64,000 nt of DNA from assembly GCA_963921195.1 (NCBI GenBank), contig OY992540.1, positions 20,162,262-20,226,261 of the forward strand, read 5' to 3'. The notes under the pieces are model-generated. The model was not told the DNA's origin and made no database searches. It worked only from the letters and a program-made list of their open reading frames with translations. Made by a program: the position numbers and the translations under genes. The stretch's first letter is position 1; every line of letters starts with the position of its first letter. Below are positions 33,369-44,345 of this stretch, in pieces. Source of the DNA: Pegoplata infirma. Taxonomy: Eukaryota > Arthropoda > Insecta > Diptera > Anthomyiidae.

Positions 33369-36300
33369 TGGTACGTCTTCTTCAATATAATATTCAGAGC
33401 CTTTCCAAAAACAAAAATATTCTTGAACACTACCTCAATAAATATGACATCGATATATGTGTACTTAGTGAAATCTTCGACTTTGACGACAATCAAACCT
33501 TCTCCGGATTAATAAACTACAACATTTATATGAAAAAACGAAACAACAACAATTATGGCGGAGTTGCTTGCATTTTCAAAAAATCAATAAAAGTCAAAAA
33601 AGTTCCTTTTTCATCAACCTGCGAAATCCTTGTATATCAAACACTCAACCTCTCAAGTAACTTTACGGTTGCTTCGGTATACTTTCCCAGAACAGTTTCA
33701 ATGGGAAGCTTCAAATCTGAAATACAAAAGCTAGTTGATCTACTCGAAACAAAAAACAACTCATTACTCTGTGGTGATTTTAATGCCAGATCCAATGTAT
33801 ATGGTGACTCCATTAACTGCAATCGTGGAAACGCACTGAAAACAATCATGAATGCTTCCAGTTTATCCTGCCTAAATGACAGTAACATAACTTTCAAAAA
33901 ATCATTGACCAATCCACTCTGTAGAGGATCTGTCCTGGACCTCACTTTTTCAAACTCCGCGCTCACCATCAACTGGAATGTAGTTCAAAACACAATTGGA
34001 GGCAGCCATCATTTCCCGATCCATGTTAACATCGAAGAATCCAGAATGTTAGACTCTGTTTTCCTATCAAAAAACAAACTCTTAAATAATGTCAGTCAGC
34101 TAAACCTTCTGCCAAATTTTGATTTCATTGAATCTTCTGTCGCTAATATCATACAAGACTCAAAAATTAAAATTAATGCTAACTCCAGGAGAACTCCAAA
34201 GGGATGGTGGAATGAAAATGTCGAAAAACTCTTTCGTTTAAAAACAGCTGCTCAAAAGTCTTTCAACCTACTCAAAAATGATAATAATGCGATAGCACTC
34301 TCTGCTGCAATTAAAAATTTTGCAAAAGGTGTTCGATCAGCCAAAAAAAAATCATTTGCAACAAAAATAGAACAAGTAAATCAAGTATCAAACACCAAGG
34401 AACTCTTCAAATTTGTTAATGCCTGCAAATCTTCGGGATCCCGCACTTTTGCCACAAAATGGAACAACGAGAACGACATGCCATTTCTCCAGCACATTAA
34501 AAATCAGGTCCCAGAAAACTCTTCCATTCCGGTACAAATTTCCAACTACATACCTGATGAAATCTTCACTTTTAACGACTTTGAACACATCTTGAGTCAG
34601 AAATCCAAATCGTCAGCAGCAGGAACTGATGGAGTTACTTATGAAATGGTAAGAAATTTATCAAACTTAGCAAAACACAATCTTTTATTGGCTATGAATA
34701 CAACTTGGTTGAAAGGTCAAATTAGGGATTCATGGCGATCCATACGCATTGTACCTATACATAAAAAAAACAAAGACCCTGAAAACATTACCAGCTTCCG
34801 CCCGATCGCACTCATCTCAGTATTTCTAAAAATCATAAATCTTATGTTGAAAGATAGGCTAACTTCATTTATGGATAAAGAGAATATTCTACCTCAAAGG
34901 TCTTATGCCTACAGAAAACATCGCTCTGCATCTTCGTGCATAAATGATCTTCTTCACACAATTAGCGTCGCTAAAGAACAAAATCAAAAGGTAACCTTAG
35001 TCTCCCTAGATATTTCGAGAGCATACGATTGTGTTAGTTTGAAAAAATTATGCTCATTACTTCTTAGCCTTTCATTTCCATCTCATTGGGTTATGTGGAT
35101 GATGAATTTCTTGAGTCATCGCACACTCTCCTTAGGAAAAAGCCAAATTGATATTTTTAATGGGCTTCCCCAGGGAAGTTGTTTGAGCCCATTGCTTTTC
35201 AACATCTACACACTTCAACTCCACACGATAGCTGACGAAAATACTCATGTCTTCCAGTTCGCTGATGACTTTATGATTCTGTCGATTCATAAAGACTTCA
35301 ATCAATCATCTCATACACTCCAACAAAAAATCAGTCTCTTTCACAAAATAACAAAAGATCTAAATTTAGAAATCAATCCAGAAAAAACCGTGGCAATGTA
35401 TGTCGCCAAAGGTGGTCGAAAAGAAGTCGACGTTTCAATCAACAACATTAAAATAAAAAATGTAAAGTCTCTAAAGTTTTTAGGAAGGAACATCAAAAAT
35501 AGTCTTTCAATGAAAGAGCACTATGACAAAGTCATAAAAGAAACAACCTCTGCAAAAAATGCTATAAACATGCTTACACCACTCAGAGGAGGACTAAAAC
35601 CTGATGTAGCAATAAATATTACAAAATCTCTGGTATTTTCCAAAACTGAATATGCCCGCTCCTCCATGGCACATGCACCACGATATATTGACAATCGAAT
35701 TATGACATTTCAAAATCAAATGCTTCGCAGATGCCTTGGTCTCTGTCCATCAACACCAGTTCATTTAATTTATGCTCTCGCTCTCGTTCTTCCACCAAAG
35801 CAAAGAGCTTGTTATCTAGCTGCTAAAGAGCTAATCAAACTAAAACTCTTTAATCCAATTCTCTATAACCATATTTCAAACAATCCTACCTTCAAATCCA
35901 GCCTTGGTGCAATTTACAACCGTTTTAAAAATATCTTTGATAACACATGTGTTGACGTGACATCAGCGTCCTGCAAAAAAACAACAATTATATTGGAGTT
36001 ATCTTCTCTCAAAAAAAGCGAATCTCCACCAGAAGTCTTCAAATCGTTCTATAATGAAAAATTTCAACAACTCAAGAGTGAAGGCTTTGCCATCCTCGCT
36101 ACTGATGCTTCCATCCAAACCAACAGTACTGGATGCGCCGTGTGCAACATTTCTTGCGGTGACAATCTTCTTTTTAAAATTTCCAACCAGGTCTCATCTC
36201 TAACTGGTGAGCTCTATGCCATAGAAAAGGCTGTAGATTATGTCATTGAAAATGGCTTTTGCAAAGCCGCAATATTCACCGACAGCAAAAATGCTTGTAT

Positions 36301-36922
36301 TCTCTTAAAGAAAAACTCTTCACATAACTTCCTGGTCTCAAGGATTCTTGCTAAAATTGAAGCTTCGCTCGTACGAGCCACAGAAATCATCTGGACCCCG
36401 GCTCATATTGGATTATCATTCAATGAACTTGCAGATCGTAATGCCAAACTCGCTGCATCTAATGGTATGGAAATTGTACCTCAACTATCCATCAAAGACG
36501 CTTTCGCTAAAATTTATAAACATCTCTGGGACGAATGGAACGAAAATTACATGCTTATATCTCAACAATCAGGAAAAAATTTTTTTAATTTATACCCAAA
36601 TCTACCAAAAGAACACTGGTTTAAAAGCCACAATCTATCATCGAATGAAATAAAATTAATCAACAGATTGCTAGTCGGACACACCTTCAACAAGCCATAT
36701 CTAACGATGATTGGAGCCGAATCTTCCAACTTATGTGACAGCTGTAACTCCATAGAGAGTGATAACCATATAATTTTCTCCTGTTCAAAATACTCACAAC
36801 TGAGACCAGACTTTAACTTCTTTCAAAAATTTACCAACATCCAAGAAGTATTGGATACAAAGAATCCCAAAATATACAAACAACTTTTAAACTTTATTTC
36901 AAAATGCGATTTAAAAATCTAA
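33368..36922 (+). CDS. LINE ORF2: endonuclease - reverse transcriptase - RNase H
   Basis: 1184 residues, intact. This is the enzyme for target-primed reverse transcription. Domains in order: APE-type endonuclease (about 1-230: LQYNIQSL at the start, LSEIF, GDFNAR near 136, GGSHHFPI; the usual SDH motif reads SHH here); reverse transcriptase (about 400-720: SAAGTDGVTYE, FRPIALIS, LDISRAYD near 547, GLPQGSCLSP, FADD near 631 as catalytic motif C, FLGRNI); RNase H (about 908-1030: ATDAS, LTGELYAI, FTDSKNA, WTPAHIGLSFNELAD, with all acidic catalytic positions present); and a C-terminal CDSC...H...C zinc motif near 1123. ATG chosen because it starts directly before the endonuclease N-terminal strand. 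Confidence 0.95.
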   Translation: MVRLLQYNIQSLSKNKNILEHYLNKYDIDICVLSEIFDFDDNQTFSGLINYNIYMKKRNNNNYGGVACIFKKSIKVKKVPFSSTCEILVYQTLNLSSNFTVASVYFPRTVSMGSFKSEIQKLVDLLETKNNSLLCGDFNARSNVYGDSINCNRGNALKTIMNASSLSCLNDSNITFKKSLTNPLCRGSVLDLTFSNSALTINWNVVQNTIGGSHHFPIHVNIEESRMLDSVFLSKNKLLNNVSQLNLLPNFDFIESSVANIIQDSKIKINANSRRTPKGWWNENVEKLFRLKTAAQKSFNLLKNDNNAIALSAAIKNFAKGVRSAKKKSFATKIEQVNQVSNTKELFKFVNACKSSGSRTFATKWNNENDMPFLQHIKNQVPENSSIPVQISNYIPDEIFTFNDFEHILSQKSKSSAAGTDGVTYEMVRNLSNLAKHNLLLAMNTTWLKGQIRDSWRSIRIVPIHKKNKDPENITSFRPIALISVFLKIINLMLKDRLTSFMDKENILPQRSYAYRKHRSASSCINDLLHTISVAKEQNQKVTLVSLDISRAYDCVSLKKLCSLLLSLSFPSHWVMWMMNFLSHRTLSLGKSQIDIFNGLPQGSCLSPLLFNIYTLQLHTIADENTHVFQFADDFMILSIHKDFNQSSHTLQQKISLFHKITKDLNLEINPEKTVAMYVAKGGRKEVDVSINNIKIKNVKSLKFLGRNIKNSLSMKEHYDKVIKETTSAKNAINMLTPLRGGLKPDVAINITKSLVFSKTEYARSSMAHAPRYIDNRIMTFQNQMLRRCLGLCPSTPVHLIYALALVLPPKQRACYLAAKELIKLKLFNPILYNHISNNPTFKSSLGAIYNRFKNIFDNTCVDVTSASCKKTTIILELSSLKKSESPPEVFKSFYNEKFQQLKSEGFAILATDASIQTNSTGCAVCNISCGDNLLFKISNQVSSLTGELYAIEKAVDYVIENGFCKAAIFTDSKNACILLKKNSSHNFLVSRILAKIEASLVRATEIIWTPAHIGLSFNELADRNAKLAASNGMEIVPQLSIKDAFAKIYKHLWDEWNENYMLISQQSGKNFFNLYPNLPKEHWFKSHNLSSNEIKLINRLLVGHTFNKPYLTMIGAESSNLCDSCNSIESDNHIIFSCSKYSQLRPDFNFFQKFTNIQEVLDTKNPKIYKQLLNFISKCDLKI

Positions 36923-37172
36923 CGTCGATGCAAATCATACACAAATACAACTACCGGGTAAACTTACCCTTTACTACATCATCAAAAACCCATCCAGCTA
37001 TGCATACATACTTGCTGTATCTTCAACGAATAATATCATTTATATTATCTGTCAACACTGGCCAAGCACAGCTGTTTATTTCCACTTCAACTACGTATGA
37101 ATAAAGTCAATTGACATATCCAGTCCTGGCATATAAGTATAATATAAATACTTAGCCATTCAAACAATAACC

Positions 37173-37190
37173 AAAAAAAAAAAAAAAAAA
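37173..37190 (+). other. LINE 3' A-run
   Basis: A run of about 18 A directly precedes the 3' target-site copy. It merges with the A's of the duplication, so its boundary is ambiguous by about 3 nt. Confidence 0.85.
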
Positions 37191-37202
37191 ACAATAATTT
37201 AT
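37188..37202. repeat. 3' target-site duplication of the LINE
   Basis: AAAACAATAATTTAT, identical to 31143-31157. Confidence 0.9.
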
Positions 37203-37686
37203 ATGCGAAAAAAGCTTTAAATATTAACGACTTATATATTATTGAAAACAAAGATTAATTACTCAAGATATTTTAATATAAATTTTTTAAAAGCAACTTA
37301 GGGGACATGCCGCAGAATCTATTCTGTTCGGAATTGAAACCTGAAAGTGGTTTCATTCTTTTACGTTTTCCGAGCAAACTATTAAATTCCACTTCCGAAC
37401 GGAATTGACACTGTGACGTGCCCCTAAATTTCTTACCTGTAATTTCGGATGAAAGAATGCAGCTTGTATTTAAGCTTGCTCGTTGAAGCTAACGAAAATG
37501 TTTGCGAAATAAGTTATATATTGCATCCAGCACCAAAAGTTTATTTAAATATTGAGTATTTAGGAATACTTATGTTGAGCATAAATTAACAAATAAAGCA
37601 CCCAGTGGAAATGTATAAAGGGTTGTCCTTGTAACAAATAAAGCACCAGTTTTAATCGTTTAACATACAATAGCAGATGATGATAT
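37203..37686. other. Sptr 3' flank
   Basis: Contains a diverged direct repeat (ACAAATAAAGCACC at 37590 and 37635). An inverted AATAAA (TTTATT at 37540-37545) could end the Sptr transcript. A GGGGACATGCCGCAGAATCT... / ...GTGACGTGCCCC block (37300-37430) looks like another small inverted-repeat element. Confidence 0.5.
37540..37545 (-). terminator. Probable Sptr polyadenylation signal
   Basis: TTTATT on the plus strand (AATAAA on the minus strand), about 140 nt past the Sptr stop. Confidence 0.5.
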
Positions 37687-38481
37687 TTAATCCCAGAAAT
37701 CAACATGAGCTCCATTTTGAAATTTCTGTTCTTCCAAAATTTGTAGAAATTTTTTAGTAGTTTTATCAGTAGTCAACATAGTTTTTGTATTACGCTGGCT
37801 TTTAAACATACTATGCAATTCCTTGCTTACAGTAGCATCTTGTACATAAACAGTCATGTCAGTATCAATTGCACCTGGAGCATAATTAAGTACAACAGTA
37901 TCTGTATCTTTTTCTTCTACAGCCAAAACACCGAAATACATGTCACGTGCCGCTTTGCCAGAACAATAAAAACTCATTGAGGCAAATGGTTCAATGCCAC
38001 ACTTGGAACTTAAATTAACTACTATTTTAGGGGTAAATGCAAACACTTTAAAGAATTCTACATTCAATGAAATTGTAGAGAAAACATTAGTGTGATAATA
38101 TTGACTCCAAGCATCAGTATCAGAAACATCAATAGCTTTCTTAGAAACATCTCCCACAGTACCAGCATTGTGTATAATAAATGCCCTTTCAAAGTTGTTA
38201 ATTTTCTCTTTACTAGCTAACAAAGATTCGGTTAACATTTTTTGAAACTGTTCCGCCTTGGCCTTGGATAAATCAATGGAATATGTTAAAACCTTGAGAT
38301 CTGTACGTGATGATTCAATAGCAGCTTTAGTTTTCTTTAAGCCATCTTCATTACGGGCAACTAGGACAATCACGGAACCGACCTTAAGTTTTTTTGATAC
38401 TTCTATGGCCATTGTTTTACCTATGCCACGGGAAGCACCGGTTATAAGGAAATATGTTTTTTTATTTAAATCGAGCACCAT
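37687..38481 (-). CDS. Sptr: Sepiapterin reductase (SDR family)
   Basis: 264 residues, single uninterrupted exon. NADPH-dependent cytosolic short-chain dehydrogenase that makes the last step(s) of tetrahydrobiopterin synthesis and reduces sepiapterin; in flies this serves pteridine pigments and cofactor for aromatic amino-acid hydroxylases. Visible: cofactor motif TGASRGIG at 14-21, ARN after the second strand, NAG at 105-107, Asn in TNVFS near 132, Ser near 159 and the catalytic YCSGK pair Tyr172/Lys176. The C-terminus (GAHVDFWD) and length agree with the family (261-264 residues). The ATG is the first in frame. It faces the related gene at 47559 head to head. A hAT element ends only 130 bp upstream of the start, so its promoter must be compact or lie beyond the insertion. 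Confidence 0.94.
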   Translation of the reverse strand: MVLDLNKKTYFLITGASRGIGKTMAIEVSKKLKVGSVIVLVARNEDGLKKTKAAIESSRTDLKVLTYSIDLSKAKAEQFQKMLTESLLASKEKINNFERAFIIHNAGTVGDVSKKAIDVSDTDAWSQYYHTNVFSTISLNVEFFKVFAFTPKIVVNLSSKCGIEPFASMSFYCSGKAARDMYFGVLAVEEKDTDTVVLNYAPGAIDTDMTVYVQDATVSKELHSMFKSQRNTKTMLTTDKTTKKFLQILEEQKFQNGAHVDFWD

Positions 38482-38611
38482 ATTTTTTTTTTTATTTTCT
38501 TATCACTTGTTGAATCTGAATGTAAATCTATACAAAAACAACCTTTCACTATAAATTTTTTATTGATTTTTTGGCACAAATATAAAATTAACACAGAGAT
38601 GTTAATGTGAC

Positions 38612-39411
38612 CAGTGTTGCCATTTCTAAAAAGAAGAAAAGCGCCAAAATTTTGGAAAAAATGGTAAAAAAGGGTAAAAATTTACAAAAAAAGGGTAAAA
38701 AAGCGCCAAGAGGAAAAAGTCAAAACTTAAAAATTTATTTTGAAAATGTACTTTTTCACTACGAAAAGAATATTTGAAAAAGGGTAAAAAGGGGTAAAAC
38801 TGGAACATAAAAAGGGTAAAAAGCGCCAAAAACATAAAATTAAAAAAAATTATATGATTTTTTTTCGTGAATTTACTTAAAAAAAGAAAATTGCAAATGA
38901 AATTACTTAAATAATATTAAGATAACAATTAACACAAAATTTTAAATAAAAATATTTGTCTTTATAAAAAAATATATAATTTTCAAATAAATCTGTTCCA
39001 CTGTCGCACTCATCACGCCAACAAAATATTTTTTTAAATACCTCTTTTGTAAATGATATTTGATAGCTTTGATTTGAATAAATTTGACTGTAAATACTTG
39101 AAGACAGTTCATAATTTTGCCAAAAAATTTCAGAATTGTTTTAAAATACAACGTACAAAAATTTACAAATAGTTTTGCTACAAAAACGTCCGTAAATATT
39201 TGCTGAAAGCTCTTAACATAAAAATAATCAACAAAAAGAAATAATAACAAAATCACAAAGTTTTTATAAAAAGCACCAAAAGCGTCACGAAAAAATAAAA
39301 AAGCACCATGAATACCCGTTTTTTTAAAAAAGGGTATTCGTAAAAAACTCTGGGTAAAAAGACAAAAAAAGCACCAGAAAATAACCGAAAAGCGTCAAAA
39401 TGGCAACACTG
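38612..39411. mobile_element. Non-autonomous hAT, CAGTGTTGCCATTT ends (800 bp)
   Basis: Perfect 8-bp TSD AATGTGAC (38604-38611, 39412-39419) and perfect 14-bp TIR CAGTGTTGCCATTT / AAATGGCAACACTG up to one base. Subterminal AAAAAGGGTAAAA and AAAAGCGCC motifs repeat near both ends. Internal frames have no transposase motifs. Inserted immediately upstream of Sptr. Confidence 0.93.
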
Positions 39412-39559
39412 AATGTGACTTTATTTTAACATGTTATCGATAACTTATAAACTTTGTTATTGTTTAAGTGTAATCACTATTATAAGTGAAAGTAACGGTT
39501 TTCACTCAAATTTAGAATTTATAGCCATATATACACACAAATTGGAATCTTAAAATGTT

Positions 39560-41906
39560 TCTGAAGAACAAATGTGTCAGAATCTGATCTGTTTTCAATA
39601 AAAAAATATTTCAGAATCTGAGAATTTTTCTATAAAATAATCTGAGATTTTTCAAGAGAAAAATTGTCTAGTTTTAAAACATTTTTTCCATAGAAAAATT
39701 CTCAGATACTGAGACATTTAAAAAAAAAAAAATCATATTGTGAGACATTTTTTCTATAGAAAAATTCTCAGATTTTGAGACATTTTTTCTATAGAAAAAT
39801 TCTCAGATTCTGAGATATTTTTTCTATAGAAAAATTCTCAGATTCTGAGACATTTTTTCTATAGAAAATTTCTCAGATTCTGAGTAATTTTTTCTATCGA
39901 AAAATTCTCAAATTCTGAGTCATTTTTTGTATAGAAAAATTCTCAGATTCTAAGACATTTTTTGAATAGACAAATTCTCAGATTCATTTTTTCTGTAGAA
40001 AAATTCTCAGATTCTGAGACATTTTTTCTATAGAAAAATTCTCAGATTCTGAGACATTTTTTCTATAGAAAAATTCTCAGATTTTAAGACAATTTTTTTT
40101 TATAAAAAAATTTTAAGATTCTGAGACATTTTTTCTATAGAAAAATTCTCAGATTCTGAGACATTTTTTCTATAGAAAAATTCTCAGATTCTTAGAATTG
40201 TCTCAGATTCTTAGAATTGTCTTAGATTCTGAGACATTTTTGCTTTTAAAAAAATCCTCAGATTCTAAAACAGTTTTCTATAAAAAAAATTCCCAGATTC
40301 TGAGACATTTTTGCTTTTAAAAAAATTCTCAGATTCTAAAACATTTTTCTACAGAAAAATTCTCATATTCTAAGACATTTTTTCTATAGAAAAATTCTCA
40401 GATTCTAAAACAGTTTTTCTATAGAAAATTCTCATATTTTAAGACATTTTTTCTATAGAAAAATTCTTATATTCTGAGACATTTTTGCTATAGAAAAATT
40501 TTCATATTCTGAGACATTTTTTCTATAGAAAAATTCTCAGATTCTGAGACATTTTTTCTATAGAAAAATTCTCAGATTCTGAGACATTTTTTCTATAGAA
40601 AAATTCTCAGATTCTGAGACATTTTTTCTATAGAAAAATTCTCAGATTCTGAGACATTTTTTCTATAGAAAAATTCTCAGATTCTGAGACATTTTTTCTA
40701 TAGAAAAATTCTCAGATTCTGAGACATTTTTTCTATAGAAAAATTCTCAGATTCTAAGACATTTTTTCTATAGAAAAATTCTCAGATTCTGAGACATTTT
40801 TTCTATAGAAAAATTCTCAGATTCTGAGACATTTTTTCTATAGAAAAATTCTCAGATTCTGAGACATTTTTTCTATAGAAAAATTCTCAGATTCTTAGAC
40901 ATTTTTGCTTTTAAAAAAATCCTCAGATTCTAAAACAGTTTTCTATAAAAAATTCCCAGATTCTGAGACATTTTTTCTATATAAAAATTCTCAGATTCTG
41001 AGACATTTTTGCTTTTAAAAAAATTCTCAGATTCAAAAACAGTTTTCTACAGAAAAATTCTCATATTCTAAGACATTTTTTCTATAGAAAAATTTTCAGA
41101 TTCTAAAACAGTTTTTCTATAGAAAAATTCTCATATTTAAAGACATTTTTTCTATAGAAAAATTTTTATATTCTGAGACATTTTTTCTATAGAAAAATTC
41201 TCATATTTTAAGACATTTTTTCTATAGAAAAATTCTTATATTCTGAGACATTTTTTCTATAGAAAAATTCTCATATTCTGAGACATTTTTTCTATACAAA
41301 AATCCTCAGATTCTAAAACATTTATCTATAGAAAAATCCTCAGATTCTGCGACATTTTTTCTATAGAAAAATTCTCCGGTTCTAAGACATTTTTTTATAG
41401 AAAAACTCTCAGATTCTGAAACATTTTTTCTATAGAAAAATTCTCAGATTCTGAGACATTTTTTCTATGGAAAATTCTCAGATTCTAAGATAATTTTTCT
41501 ATCCAAAAATTCTCAGATTGTAACACATTTTTTCTATAGAAAAGTTCTCAGATTCTTTGTCATTTTTTCTAAAGAAAAATTCTCAGATTCTGAGACAATT
41601 TTTCCATAGAAACATTCTCAGATTCTGAGACATTTCTTCTACAGAAAAATTCTCAGATACTGAGAAATTTTTTCTATAGAAAAGTTCTCAGATTCTTTGT
41701 CATTTTTTCTAAAGAAAAATTCTCAGATTCTGAGACAATTTTTCCATAGAAACATTCTCAGATTCTGAGACATTTCTTCTACAGAAAAATTCTCAGATAC
41801 TGAGAAATTTTTTCTATAGAAAAATTCTTAGATTCTAAGACAATTTTTCTATAGAAACATTCTCAGATTCAGAGACATTTTTTCTATAGAAAAATTCTCA
41901 GATTCT
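39560..41906 (+). repeat. Minisatellite array 1, ~35-bp double-dyad unit
   Basis: About 65 tandem units of the form TTCTCAGATTCTGAGACATT followed by TTTTCTATAGAAAAA. Each unit has two dyads: TCTCAGA-T-TCTGAGA and the self-complementary TTTTTCTATAGAAAAA. The core (about 40510-40900) is nearly homogeneous while both edges are diverged, the pattern of unequal exchange. A longer higher-order duplication (41546-41680 against 41681-41815) is visible. Confidence 0.95.
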
Positions 41907-42064
41907 GAGAGTAATTCATTTTATATATTTTTTAACAGACTACAAAAAATAGTTGTTTGAGATTTTTCATACAAAAACAACTGAAATTGTAGTTGAAAAC
42001 AACAACTACTACTTACTACACAAATGACCGTCATATAGTAACTGCAATAATTTTCTAAGTGTAG
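41907..42064. repeat. Inverted repeat, inner flank of array 1
   Basis: Contains AAAACAACTGAAATTGTAGT and AACAACAACTACTACTTACT and ends TTTTCTAAGTGTAG. The same sequence lies inverted at about 43893-44040, so the two arrays share mirror-image flanks. Confidence 0.85.
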
Positions 42065-42432
42065 GATATTTTCTGTGTGCTCAGCAGAGTATCTTTGTAA
42101 GTTAACAGAGTTATTATTTAAAGTGTACTGATTAAATGCAAAACCAAGCTATTCAGGACAACAATATATGACAAGCATCCGCCTCCAAATTGTCTTTCGA
42201 ACGTTTTTGTGTTTTTTATGGACAGAGGGACACCGAAAGATCTTCATACAATCGATCTCTAAGTTCTACAAGTTGTTTGCAAAGTTCTATACTTGTTTTG
42301 CAGTATTATTTGAACGGGATACACTACGGCGTATATTATAGTTAAAATTAAGAAAGTACCTACAATTAATAAGTCAATATTTCTGAATAAATTCATCTTC
42401 CTATTATTTTGATACACAAACTATATGAATGT

Positions 42433-43548
42433 TAGGGTGGAGCGATTTGTTTTTCGATTTCGCTCAACGTCGGGCACAGTTGCCTTTTAGGGTCAAAATT
42501 GACACAAAAAATATTGGACCTGTGCGCAATGCCTTTGGGTACCTTTTTTTGAGTTGAAAATGGAGAAACTCCGAACAAGGTAAAAAAAAATATTACTGAA
42601 AAAAAAAATAACTGAAAAGATAATTGGAAAAAATTGTTGGTCTGCAAAGGCATGATTAGACGAGAGAGAAAACCCCCAGATTTAAAGAAAAACAAGTAAG
42701 AAAATTATAGTCGGTCAAGACCGACCATATAATACCCTACACCAGAGTTTTTCCGGAAAATGGGTCCCAAGTTCAAACATGGACTGAATTGATCTATATT
42801 TTGTCAAATCTTTAATAAGTGTAAAAAACACTCGCAAATCAAATTTGAGTGAAATAGGCTTTTTCTGTTGAAAATAAGCCGCTTTAACTGAATATCGGCC
42901 AAAATTTTCACATGGGGCGGGCCTAACAAAGAGTCCAAAAATGGTCCGATGATAATCACATTTGATAAGGTTATTAAAGTACGCGTTTAACACACACAAA
43001 CAGAATTTTAATTAAATATTTTCTATTTTCATGAAATTTGAGATTTATGTGATAATCGGGAAGGTGGTTTGTATGGGGTCTACAAGAAGAACTGTTCCGA
43101 TATCTTTAAAATTCGGAATGGTGATTTTTGTAGATGAAAAATGATTTCATGCCAAATTTCGAAAAGATACGTACTTTAATGCGGTTATTAGAGTCATTTG
43201 AGCCAAAACTGAAGAGGACCTTTGTATGGGGGCTAGGTCTAAATATGGACCGATTTTTTCCAATTTCAATAGGCTTCGGCCAAAAGAGGCTTAAGTTTCA
43301 AATTTAAAGTCAATTGATGAAAAATTGCGACCTGTATCGTGTTTACACCGTTTACATGGACAGACAGACGGACGGACGGACATCGCTAAATCGACTCAAA
43401 AAGTGATTCTGAGTCGATCGGTATACTTAAAAGTATGTCTAGGACCAATATTTCGGGTAGTTACAAACATCACAAACTCATTGGTGTACCACAGTTTGGT
43501 GTAGGGTATAAAAACTAGCGAAATCGAAAAAAAAATCGCTCCACCCTA
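42433..43548. mobile_element. Family-C hAT-like element containing a nested Helentron
   Basis: 8-bp flanks ATGAATGT (42425-42432) and ATGAATAT (43549-43556). Ends TAGGGTGGAGCG and CGCTCCACCCTA. The family-A element at 42691-43512 occupies most of the interior. Confidence 0.85.
42691..43512 (+). mobile_element. Helentron-like element, family A, complete
   Basis: Starts AACAAGTAAGAAAATTATAG with hairpin GTCGGTCAAGACCGAC. GACAGACAGACGGACGGACG lies at 43361-43380. Ends GTGTAGGGTATAAAAA. Confidence 0.9.
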
Positions 43549-43892
43549 ATGAATATATGAAGAAAGTAAAAATGTTATATATGAATTTAATTTTTATTGT
43601 ATAATATTACACAACATTCGGTTTCCCACATAGTTATCAAATCCAATGAACTACTCGTGTCTCATCATAAGCACAGTGTTTCGATTTCAGACAGAAAATT
43701 AATGTCTCGAGACCGAATTCATACTTTCAGAGTCTGCCCACTGTATGGCATAGAGTAAAATATGTTAACAGTTCGAATCACTTTGTATTTTAAGTTCTCA
43801 GAATATTTCTATAAAATAAATGTCTCAGATTTAGAGTCTTTTTTTATATATAAAAAAAAATGTCTCAGAATCTGAGACTTCTTCTACACTTA

Positions 43893-44345
43893 GAAAATGA
43901 ATGCTGTTACTACATGATGGTGGATTGTGTAATAAGTAGTAGTTGTTGTTTTCAACTACAATTTCAGTTGTTTTAGTATGAAAAAAATTTCAAAAAACTC
44001 TTTTTTGTAGTCGTTTTAAAAAATAAATACAAAAAAATTACTACATTGTAATAACAGTTGTTTTATGTTGTTGTTTTTAGTCTAAAAAAAAACTTGTTTT
44101 TTCCAGAAATTTTTAGAAAAACGAATGTGTTGAACGAGTTGGAAGTGTCAGATGCAGCAGGAATTATAACCAAATGTTTTAGAAGTTTTTTTGTTAATAA
44201 AAAAATTCAGACAGTTTGAATTAGAGTAAAAACAACCTTAATTTTAAGTTGTTTTTACTATTTTTTGTAGTTGTTAATCAATAGTTAAAAACAACAACAA
44301 TTTTTGGTTGATTTTACCGTAAAATATAGTAGACGCCTAAACAAC
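43893..44345. repeat. Inverted repeat, inner flank of array 2
   Basis: CTACACTTAGAAAATGAATG onward mirrors 41907-42064. It continues with diverged AACAACAAC/GTTGTTGTT dyads to about 44345. Confidence 0.8.

Larger units (their letters stand above)
31158..37187 (+). mobile_element. Full-length I-group non-LTR retrotransposon (LINE), ~6.03 kb
   Basis: A target-site duplication AAAACAATAATTTAT is seen at 31143-31157 and again at 37188-37202; the first A's overlap the element's 3' A-run, so at least 12 bp are unambiguous. The element has a 5' UTR of about 290 nt, ORF1, a small ORF, ORF2, a 3' UTR of about 250 nt and a terminal run of about 18 A. Both main ORFs are uninterrupted and carry all expected motifs. 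Presence of RNase H with an APE-type endonuclease places it in the I group (I, LOA, Loner and relatives). Intact ORFs plus an undecayed TSD mean recent insertion and possible activity. It lies between the convergent Es2 and Sptr genes. Confidence 0.93.

Noticed and set aside
33600..34050. SHH instead of SDH in the LINE endonuclease as an inactivating change
   Set aside because: I recall that variants at this position (S/H before the His) are common in related LINEs, so it does not by itself show loss of function.
38509..38560. TATA-like and initiator-like words upstream of Sptr
   Set aside because: Spacing (about 39 bp) is too long for a standard pair, and such words are frequent in AT-rich DNA.
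38942..39256. 104-codon minus frame in the hAT element
   Set aside because: Phe/Ile/Lys-rich translation of AT-rich DNA without transposase motifs.
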